13,629 nt of DNA from Nitrospirota bacterium (lineage in GTDB: Bacteria; Nitrospirota; Thermodesulfovibrionia; Thermodesulfovibrionales; JdFR-86), in contig DAOUWH010000010.1 in the NCBI GenBank assembly GCA_030667205.1, forward strand, positions 1 to 13,629, given 5' to 3'. The notes below the pieces were generated by a model. It had not been told where the DNA came from and searched no databases. It saw nothing but the letters and a program-made list of their open reading frames with translations. Made by a program: the position numbers and the translations under genes. Positions 7,035-13,033 of this stretch are shown here, piece after piece (the first letter of the stretch is position 1; each line of letters opens with the position of its first letter).

Positions 7035-8657
7035 TTATACCCTCGTTACTGCCAACTTTCCATTCCAGATGCGCTCCTCGACGGCCTTTAGAAGCGGCGC
7101 GAAGGTCGAGCTGTCAAGCGCCGAGACGGCTATCGCGCCGTACCTTACACAGATGTTTTTAAGCTCCTCCGCGCCAACCATGTCGGCCTTGTTAAAGACC
7201 AAAAGGCGCTCCTTCCGGAGGAGGCCGAGTTCATCAAGAATGTTTTCCACCGACGTGATGTGGGCCTCGAACCTCGGGTTGGAGGCATCCACAAGATGCA
7301 ACAGGAGGTCCGCGTCCTCGAGTTCCTCCAGCGTGGCCCTGAAAGCGGACATGAGGTCCTTCGGCAGATCTCTTATGAAGCCCACCGTGTCGGTGATAAC
7401 GACCTCCCGCTCGCGAGGGAACCTCAGCCTCCTCGAAGCCGTATCCAGCGTGGCGAACATCTTCTCCTCAACAAAAGTCTTGCTCCTCGTGAGGACGTTA
7501 AGAAGTGTGGACTTTCCGGCGTTCGTATAGCCGATAATTGAAACTATGGGCATCCCTCTGCTGACCCTGCGCTGCTTTCTCTGCCTGCGCGCCTCCCTCT
7601 GGGCCTTGATCTGTTTCTGAAGCAGCCCTATCCTGTCTCGCACCCGTCGTCTGTCTGCCTCGAGCTTCATCTCGCCCGGGCCCCTCCCGCCGATGCCGCC
7701 CATGAGCCGTGACATCGCCGTGCCCTTTCCGGCAAGCCTCGGCAGCCTGTGCTTAAGCTGCGCAAGCTCTACCTGTACCTTGCCGTCGCGGCTGTGGGCG
7801 CGGCTGGCGAATATGTCCAGTATGAGCTGCGAGCGGTCTATTACCTTGAGTTCCGTAACCTCGCTTATCGACCTCATCTGCGTAGGGGCCAGGTCCTGGT
7901 CGAATATGAGCAGCGTTGCCCCTTTCTCAAGCGCCTCTATCACGAGGTCCCTGAGCCTGCCCTCGCCCATGAGGAACTTCGGGTGTATCTTCTTCGGTCT
8001 CTGGATGACCGTATCGAGCACCAGCACGTCGCTGGAGGCGGCAAGCTCCTTTAGCTCCTCCATCGAGTCCTCAAGCTCGTATCTTGGCCGGGAGGAAACG
8101 CTTATGAGAATCGCCCTCTCCCTGGGGTCGGCCTGGTCGAAGACCCTTAGACGGTTCATCTCCTCCTCAAGGGAGCGGACGAAATCCTCGAAGTCGAACT
8201 CCGTCCTGTGGAGGTCGTGTACCGAGTTGTCGATGCCTTCGGGGCCGAGGTGGGCTACGCGGACCTTACTCAGGGCCTCGTCCCCCACGTCCACCGCGGC
8301 AATTATATCGAGCCTCAGGAGCGCAAGGTCCGTAAGGTCGTCGCGCGTAAGCTCCTCTCCGGAGAGGTGGGTGTGGACGAGCCTGAGGCCCCTTAAGGGT
8401 CTCCTGCCCAGTGGGTAGTCCTCCAGCGGGGGTATGAAGATGCCTTTTGCGTCGCCCATTATCACATGGGTCACAACGCCGCCCCTCGTAAGAAGCACGC
8501 CTATCTGCCGGCCCGTCTGGCGGGAGAGGCCGGAGATGTACCTGGCAAGCTCGGGGGTGACGATGTCCCGGGGCGGGACCCTTCTGCGGTATATCCGTTC
8601 GAGCGAGGTAATCTCGCTACGCTTGAGGCCGGAGGTGTTTCCGTAAATAGAGGGTAT
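7035..8657 (-). CDS. hflX: GTPase HflX, start codon non-canonical (ATA 8657 or ATT 8648)
   Basis: Ribosome-associated GTPase that splits or rescues ribosomes under stress. About 540 residues if begun at 8657. The N-terminal HflX domain includes a glycine-rich stretch GGIGGRGPGEMKLEADRR, with Met where the family usually has Thr. A basic helical linker follows. The GTPase domain has GYTNAGKST (P-loop, near 375), DTVGF (G3) and NKAD (G4). The first standard start codon in frame is GTG 8498, but the frame continues upstream with typical HflX sequence (YGNTSGLK, SLERIYRRRVPP, LARYISGLS) to an in-frame TAA at 8678-8676, with no ATG, GTG or TTG in between. ATA 8657 has AAGGAG 10 bases upstream and is one base from ATG; ATT 8648 has AGGAAG 9 bases upstream. 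It lies 27 bases after the barrel gene. Confidence 0.93.
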   Translation of the reverse strand: MPSIYGNTSGLKRSEITSLERIYRRRVPPRDIVTPELARYISGLSRQTGRQIGVLLTRGGVVTHVIMGDAKGIFIPPLEDYPLGRRPLRGLRLVHTHLSGEELTRDDLTDLALLRLDIIAAVDVGDEALSKVRVAHLGPEGIDNSVHDLHRTEFDFEDFVRSLEEEMNRLRVFDQADPRERAILISVSSRPRYELEDSMEELKELAASSDVLVLDTVIQRPKKIHPKFLMGEGRLRDLVIEALEKGATLLIFDQDLAPTQMRSISEVTELKVIDRSQLILDIFASRAHSRDGKVQVELAQLKHRLPRLAGKGTAMSRLMGGIGGRGPGEMKLEADRRRVRDRIGLLQKQIKAQREARRQRKQRRVSRGMPIVSIIGYTNAGKSTLLNVLTRSKTFVEEKMFATLDTASRRLRFPREREVVITDTVGFIRDLPKDLMSAFRATLEELEDADLLLHLVDASNPRFEAHITSVENILDELGLLRKERLLVFNKADMVGAEELKNICVRYGAIAVSALDSSTFAPLLKAVEERIWNGKLAVTRV

Positions 8658-8673
8658 CTTCCTAAAACTCCTT
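8658..8673 (-). promoter_or_regulatory. hflX: Ribosome binding region deciding the hflX start
   Basis: The minus strand carries AAGGAG (8673-8668) and then AGGAAG (8663-8658). The first is 10 bases before ATA 8657, and the second is 9 bases before ATT 8648. No such sequence precedes GTG 8498 at a useful distance, so initiation near 8650 is favoured over the internal GTG. Confidence 0.55.
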
Positions 8674-8684
8674 TTTTCTTAATT

Positions 8685-10631
8685 CTACCACTTTTTTGAG
8701 AGCGAGACGAGCAGGAAATGCACCTCGCCGTCGCTGTAGGTGGGGTTTTGGGGATTTTCCATGAGGTTATCGAGGTCGATAAGCTCGTACCTGAATCCCA
8801 GGTCCCATTTGTGGGGAAGGCCGATTCTGGCAGAGGCCGTGTAGACCGTCTCGCGGACTTCAATCTTTGAAAGCGACGCCACACTGAAATTGTCCGGAGA
8901 GAATTCGCCCTCGCTCTGCGTATAGTTTATCCCGGCCTTCAGGTCCACGTTCTCCACCGGGGAATAGTCCACGCTCGCCGAGATGTTGTGGGCTTTGTCG
9001 TCATAGATGACGTCCGGATAGATTATCTGGGTCGGGGCCGTTAAGCCATAGGCATGGCCCTGCTCGACCGAACTCTGAAGATAGCCATAGCCGGTGTTCA
9101 AGGCAAGTTTGTCCCCAAAAATGAACGTCAGGTTCCCAAACACCCTGTTGCTTTCGACGTCTCTGCCGCCGGTAGCGATGGAGTCCACGACAAGGACTAT
9201 GTTGTCGCTGTCTCCACGCATAAAGTCGTAACTGAAGAAAGCCATGAACCTCTCGGTGGGCGTCAACGCAAGCGAGACCCTGCCCTCGTGGGTGTCCTCC
9301 GGCTGAGTGTTGTAGGCCGGGCTGTCCGTATGCCTGTACTTGTATTTCCCCTTGAGTTTAACCTTCTTGTGCACCTTTATATCGGCGGAACAGTGAAAGG
9401 TGTTCTCTGTCGTCGAGGGGGAGACGTCCCATAATGCCGCGTTTGTCCTGTCCGTCTTCTTGTACGTATACCCGGAGTGAAGGGTGAACCCCTTCATCAG
9501 CCTTAAACGCATGTTCCCCGAGAAGGTATCCGACTTCAAGGATATGGACGGCCTTATGCCCGTGAAGGAGGTCGGGTTCGTTGAGAGCCCGTAATAGCCG
9601 TCCTGAAGCGTCGAGGGGTTTGCAACATCCTTGTCCTTATGCCTGTACTTGAAGGTGAAAGTCAGTTTTGTAACGGGCATCCACCTGAGGTCTCCAGCGG
9701 CCGTCAGGAAATCGGTGGTCGTGCCGCTTACGCGGTTGTCGTGCTCGCTCTTCGACAGGGTCAGAGAAGCCGCGAGCCTGCCCGTGTACGTCGTGTGCAC
9801 CTTTAAGGTGTTCGTCGAGCTTTCGGTGTCGGGCACGAGGCTGTGCGGATAAGTGCCCGCCGCCCTTACCGGAGTGGAGGTGGTTGCGGTATAGGCCTCG
9901 GTCATTACCCAATCCGAATTGGCGTCGAACCTTTTCTCGATGTGCGAGAAATCCACCTCAAGGGGGCCAAGGTGGCTGTTAACCCCGACCGTGACGTCGC
10001 GGGTGTCCCAGTTTATATCCCTTTTTTGTGATATCCTGACTTCATCATTGAAGTATCCCGAGCCGCCGAGGAACCTTTTCTGGACCGTCCCCCGCTTGTC
10101 GACGATCCGGCCTGTTATATATACATGAAACGGGAAGTCGGGGGTCTTTAACCTCAGAAACACTTTGTTCTGCTCCATCCTCAGCCAGTAGTTGCTTCCG
10201 ACGTCTCTTACATCGACACCCGGAGATGCCGTGGCACTGTTCAGGTCGAAGAGGGTTATGTTGTCGAGGTTATGGTAAACGGTGTTATTCAACCACCGCG
10301 AAAGTATTATGTCCTTATAGGCATATCTGGCGTCGACAAAATAGTCGTTCTTGTTCAGGAAGTCGACTTCAAAGTGAATCCTGTGGGGGATAGGAAAGGC
10401 CACGAGCTCAACACCGATTGTCGGGGAATCTTTCAGGTAGCGGAACTTGCCTGCCCTTCGAGAGCCGCTGTCGAATACGAAACCGTATCCGGAAGTCATT
10501 GTGAGTTCCGGCTCGATCTTCGGGAACTCGTATACCTGGACGTAGTCTTGGGCAACGGCGTCCCGGCCAAAGAACAACAAACCGCAGAACGACAATATCA
10601 GCAGACACTTAAGCTTGCGCTTGCCTGTCAT
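8685..10631 (-). CDS. Outer-membrane beta-barrel, MtrB/PioB-like partner of the multiheme cytochrome
   Basis: 648 residues. Residues 1-27 are a Sec signal peptide (basic start, LLILSFCGLLFF core, AVA cleavage site). The mature part is rich in alternating polar/aromatic strands with Asp/Asn/Thr/Ser turns and many Tyr/Phe/Trp, typical of a large outer-membrane barrel, and ends in a strand closing with Trp. Length is close to MtrB (about 700). Directly downstream of a decaheme-type cytochrome, as in mtrAB, pioAB and dmsEF arrangements, it most likely forms the pore that sheathes the cytochrome for electron transfer across the outer membrane (inference). It lacks the N-terminal CXXC of Shewanella MtrB; the only mature Cys I see is in TFHCSADIK. 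Start chosen at 10631: it overlaps the cytochrome stop (ATGA) with GGAAGG 8 bases upstream. A reading from 10703 would place the signal peptide internally. Confidence 0.8.
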   Translation of the reverse strand: MTGKRKLKCLLILSFCGLLFFGRDAVAQDYVQVYEFPKIEPELTMTSGYGFVFDSGSRRAGKFRYLKDSPTIGVELVAFPIPHRIHFEVDFLNKNDYFVDARYAYKDIILSRWLNNTVYHNLDNITLFDLNSATASPGVDVRDVGSNYWLRMEQNKVFLRLKTPDFPFHVYITGRIVDKRGTVQKRFLGGSGYFNDEVRISQKRDINWDTRDVTVGVNSHLGPLEVDFSHIEKRFDANSDWVMTEAYTATTSTPVRAAGTYPHSLVPDTESSTNTLKVHTTYTGRLAASLTLSKSEHDNRVSGTTTDFLTAAGDLRWMPVTKLTFTFKYRHKDKDVANPSTLQDGYYGLSTNPTSFTGIRPSISLKSDTFSGNMRLRLMKGFTLHSGYTYKKTDRTNAALWDVSPSTTENTFHCSADIKVHKKVKLKGKYKYRHTDSPAYNTQPEDTHEGRVSLALTPTERFMAFFSYDFMRGDSDNIVLVVDSIATGGRDVESNRVFGNLTFIFGDKLALNTGYGYLQSSVEQGHAYGLTAPTQIIYPDVIYDDKAHNISASVDYSPVENVDLKAGINYTQSEGEFSPDNFSVASLSKIEVRETVYTASARIGLPHKWDLGFRYELIDLDNLMENPQNPTYSDGEVHFLLVSLSKKW

Positions 10632-11638
10632 TGGATGAACCTTCCACCGCCGCCCGGCGACGGGATGTCGGTGCCGTGTATGCTGGTGTGGCAGTCCGTG
10701 CACCGGGTGTAGGAGGCGGCCTTTTGTTCCGCGTCAAATGTTACCCCAGTGTTATGCGGATGGCCCGTATGGCACTGGAGGCACAGGAACGGCTCGCTCT
10801 GTACGAGCATGTAACTGTTCACCGAGCCGTGTTGATGGTGGCAGCTTATGCACTCCTCGGTCTGGCCCGCATGCTCGAAGACAAAAGGCCCTTCCTTTTC
10901 GGCATGGCACTGCGTGCAGGTGGCCTTTATGGAGTCCATCCTCAGAAGCTCGTCCTCCGTAGTGCTGTGGGTGTCGTGGCAGTCGACGCACGTGATTTTT
11001 CCTTCGGGCACGGGGTGGTGGTTGGGGAGCGAGAATTCGGCCTTTACATCGAGGTGGCATCCATAGCACATCTGAAACGTATCCCTCGGCTTTACGACGA
11101 GGTCGGGGCCGGCATGTACCTTGTGGCAGTCGGAGCATGAGACGTCGTTCACGGCGTGGCTTCCGGCGTTCCAGTTGTGAAGGTTGAACGTGGCGTTCGC
11201 GGTGTGGCACTTAAGGCATATGAGCGAAAGGGCCGGGGCGGGGAGGTTTTCGATGTCTATGAAGGTATCGTAATCGCATTCGGTCTGCTTGCCCTCACGG
11301 GCGTCGGCCTTGACACCCTCCTCGGTAAGGCCCTCGATTGCAAGGCTTCCGGGGCCGTGGCAGCTTTCGCAGTCCACGATCGGCATCCCGGTCCTGCCCG
11401 ACATCTGGGCGCCCATTGTGCTGGCCTCGAAGTCCTGTCTTATCTTGTCGTGGAAATGGCAGGCCTTCAGGCAATTGCCGGTGCCGACGTAGTTGGCGTC
11501 GAACCTGCCGGCTATCATCTTCTCGTACTCTTTTACGGGGACTATGGGCTCCGCCCTCTTGAGGGACTCGCACCCCGCAAGAGCCAGCGAAAGTACTGCC
11601 AGCGCCACCGACAACAGTATGAAAAACCTCTTGGCCAT
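10628..11638 (-). CDS. Lipoprotein multiheme c-type cytochrome, MtrA/PioA/DmsE-like, ten predicted hemes
   Basis: 336 residues. The signal sequence ends in the lipobox LALAGC, so Cys23 should be lipidated; Glu24 follows, so outer-membrane sorting is likely. There are nine CXXCH sites (CESCH, CLKCH, CSDCH, CYGCH, CVDCH, CTQCH, CISCH, CLQCH, CTDCH). The first site is CLKACH at 56-61, a CX3CH variant, giving ten potential covalent hemes, with many extra His as distal ligands. Ten hemes in about 310 mature residues matches the MtrA/PioA/DmsE family, which carries electrons through an outer-membrane barrel. The barrel is encoded next, overlapping by 4 bases. No outer-surface cytochrome or CymA-like donor is present here. 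Start: ATG 11638; TTG 11641 is in frame and equally near the weak GGGA site. The 5' leader from the predicted promoter is only about 20 bases. Confidence 0.92.
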   Translation of the reverse strand: MAKRFFILLSVALAVLSLALAGCESLKRAEPIVPVKEYEKMIAGRFDANYVGTGNCLKACHFHDKIRQDFEASTMGAQMSGRTGMPIVDCESCHGPGSLAIEGLTEEGVKADAREGKQTECDYDTFIDIENLPAPALSLICLKCHTANATFNLHNWNAGSHAVNDVSCSDCHKVHAGPDLVVKPRDTFQMCYGCHLDVKAEFSLPNHHPVPEGKITCVDCHDTHSTTEDELLRMDSIKATCTQCHAEKEGPFVFEHAGQTEECISCHHQHGSVNSYMLVQSEPFLCLQCHTGHPHNTGVTFDAEQKAASYTRCTDCHTSIHGTDIPSPGGGGRFIQ

Positions 11639-11665
11639 CAATGTCCCACTAAGTATTCCTTGCTT

Positions 11666-11694
11666 AATATACGATTATAGGGGCACAATGTCAA
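11666..11694 (-). promoter_or_regulatory. Strong sigma70-type promoter of the cytochrome operon
   Basis: Minus-strand reading: TTGACA (11694-11689), 17-base spacer, TATATT (11671-11666). The -35 is a perfect consensus and the -10 matches 5 of 6. The expected transcription start is near 11659, about 20 bases before the cytochrome ATG. A TATAAT inside the spacer is only 9 bases from the -35 and is not usable with it. The promoter could drive the cytochrome, barrel and the closely spaced genes behind them. Confidence 0.7.
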
Positions 11695-11707
11695 TTATTT
11701 AATGACA
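11689..11707. promoter_or_regulatory. Inverted repeat overlapping the -35 box, candidate operator
   Basis: TGTCAATTATTTAATGACA on the plus strand has 5-base arms TGTCA/TGACA separated by 9 AT-rich bases, and one arm lies inside the TTGACA -35 box. A dimeric regulator bound here would compete with RNA polymerase. It is not a good match to the FNR (TTGAT-N4-ATCAA) or CRP (TGTGA-N6-TCACA) consensus. Function is inferred from position only. Confidence 0.35.
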
Positions 11708-11803
11708 GGCACGAGGCCTCGCCGGATTGGCAGGGCGCCCGAGCGTACGGGTTCGGAAATTTTGAGGGTATGGGTTTCTGCAGACTGGAGCGGCTCCGTC
11801 CTG

Positions 11804-12019
11804 TCAGCCGCAGGTACTGCAGGTGCTCTTGGAGCAGGCAGAACAGCTTGCCGAAGAGGTGCCGGCAAAGGGCTTTTCCACCCCGCTCATCCCGAATACC
11901 GAGAACTTTTTTACGACCTCCGCAGACTCGCACTTTGGGCACTTGATTTCCGGAGAGCCGAAGACCAGCTTCTCGAAATCCTCGCCGCACGAGCCGCACT
12001 TATACTCGAATATGGGCAT
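11804..12019 (-). CDS. FmdB-family zinc-ribbon protein
   Basis: 71 residues. It opens with the family signature MPIFEYKCGSCGEDFEKL, has a second pair CPKC at 27-30 and so a four-cysteine zinc ribbon, then the usual flexible middle and a Cys-rich end (CSACSKSTCSTCG). FmdB-type proteins are named after a putative regulatory gene near formamidase; their molecular role is not established. The start at 12019 is fixed by the conserved MPIFEY opening. A longer reading from 12055 would add an atypical 12-residue extension. There is no Shine-Dalgarno sequence, and the predicted promoter puts the transcript start at the ATG itself. A 165-base gap separates it from the cytochrome gene downstream, and no clear terminator is visible in it. 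Confidence 0.92.
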   Translation of the reverse strand: MPIFEYKCGSCGEDFEKLVFGSPEIKCPKCESAEVVKKFSVFGMSGVEKPFAGTSSASCSACSKSTCSTCG

Positions 12020-12025
12020 GATTCG

Positions 12026-12054
12026 ATTATAACAGACCGGAACAGCCCTTTCCA
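12026..12054 (-). promoter_or_regulatory. Extended -10 promoter of the FmdB-type gene
   Basis: Minus-strand TGTTATAAT provides a perfect TATAAT (12031-12026) with the TG extension. TGGAAA (12054-12049), 17 bases upstream, matches 4 of 6 of the -35 consensus. The expected start, 7 bases downstream of the -10, is base 12019, which is the A of the ATG, so the message would be leaderless. Confidence 0.6.
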
Positions 12055-12066
12055 TCCAGGATTAGG

Positions 12067-12095
12067 TTGACCCTTATCCCTGATTACCTTACAAT
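12067..12095 (+). promoter_or_regulatory. Sigma70-type promoter of the prohibitin/apgM unit
   Basis: TTGACC (12067-12072), 17-base spacer, TACAAT (12090-12095): 5 of 6 matches in each box. The expected start is near 12102, giving a leader of about 37 bases before the ATG at 12139. It is back to back with the FmdB-type promoter, with 12 bases between the two -35 boxes. Confidence 0.65.
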
Positions 12096-12138
12096 AGGGT
12101 CATATTGCCGGAATGGCAAATTACCAGAGGAGGACACG

Positions 12139-12981
12139 ATGAACGAAGACATTTTTAGCGAACTCAAGGGAAAAAAGATCATACCGCCGAAGGGCGCGCT
12201 CATTGGCATCATAGCAATCGCCATTGTCATAGGCGTGGTGATGCTCAACCCGTTCGTACAGGTCGGGGCGGGCGAGAGGGGCGTGGTGATGAACTTCGGG
12301 GCCGTGCAGGACAATGTCCTGGACGAAGGCCTACACTTCATAATCCCCGTTATGCAGAAAGTCGTGAAGGTGGACGTGAAGGTGCAAAAGTCGCAGACCG
12401 ACGCCGTTGCGGCCTCCTCCGACATACAGGAGACCCGCTCCACCATCGCGCTTAACTACCACATCCAGCACGACAGGGCAAACTGGGTCTACCAGAACCT
12501 GGGCGTCGCCTTCAAGGACAGGATAATAGACCCCGCAGTGCAGGAGGTCGTAAAAGCGGTAACCGCAAAGTACAACGCAGTTGACCTCATAACCAAGCGC
12601 GCACTGGTCAGCGACGACATGAAGGCCCTTCTCAAAGAGAGGCTCATGGAATACGGCATCACGGTGGACGCATTCGCGATAGTGGACTTCCAGTTCTCAA
12701 AGCAGTTCGCCCAGGCCATTGAGGATAAGCAGGTGGCCGACCAGCGCGTGCTGAAGTCCCAGCGCGACCTGGAGCGCATAAAGATAGAGAAGGAGCAGAA
12801 GATAACCCAGGCCCAGGCAGAAGCCGAGTCCCTGAGGCTACAGAGGCAGAACGTCACGCCGGACCTCATAAAGCTCCGGCAGATAGAGGCCCAGATGAGT
12901 GCCATCAAGAAGTGGGACGGCGTCATGCCGAGGGTAACGGGCGGGGCACTGCCCTTCGTGGACGCAAAGAGCTACCAATAA
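12139..12981 (+). CDS. Prohibitin/SPFH (band 7) family membrane protein
   Basis: 280 residues. A short basic cytoplasmic start is followed by one transmembrane helix at about 20-42 (ALIGIIAIAIVIGVVML), then the SPFH domain opening VQVGAGERGVVMNFG and GLHFIIPVMQKVVKVDVKVQ. A long charged coiled coil follows from about 195 to 235 (rich in EKQ, SQRDLERIKIEKEQ, AQAEAESLRLQRQ). Family members form large membrane-bound rings; HflK/HflC regulate the FtsH protease, and others organise membrane microdomains. Which of these applies here cannot be told; there is no hflK or ftsH neighbour. The start is fixed by AGAGGAGG 5 bases upstream; a reading from 12067 would begin inside the promoter. apgM follows after 52 bases without an obvious terminator, so the two may be co-transcribed. 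Confidence 0.93.
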   Translation: MNEDIFSELKGKKIIPPKGALIGIIAIAIVIGVVMLNPFVQVGAGERGVVMNFGAVQDNVLDEGLHFIIPVMQKVVKVDVKVQKSQTDAVAASSDIQETRSTIALNYHIQHDRANWVYQNLGVAFKDRIIDPAVQEVVKAVTAKYNAVDLITKRALVSDDMKALLKERLMEYGITVDAFAIVDFQFSKQFAQAIEDKQVADQRVLKSQRDLERIKIEKEQKITQAQAEAESLRLQRQNVTPDLIKLRQIEAQMSAIKKWDGVMPRVTGGALPFVDAKSYQ

Positions 12982-13033
12982 GCCAGGGGCAGGCTCGAAT
13001 GCGGCTGTCCATTGAAAATCAGGGGTGCATGTA

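Noticed and set aside
11671..11694. TTGACA with TATAAT as the cytochrome promoter
   Set aside because: Spacing between the boxes is only 9 bases; the TATATT at 17 bases is the workable partner.
11707..11726. GC-rich palindrome CGAGGCCTCG (11712-11721) as a terminator of the FmdB-type gene
   Set aside because: No loop and no following T-run on the relevant strand; the next bases are mixed A/T that form the promoter region.
12067..12138. Prohibitin start at 12067
   Set aside because: This TTG is the -35 box of the predicted promoter and has no ribosome binding site; ATG 12139 has AGAGGAGG just upstream and a normal family N-terminus.
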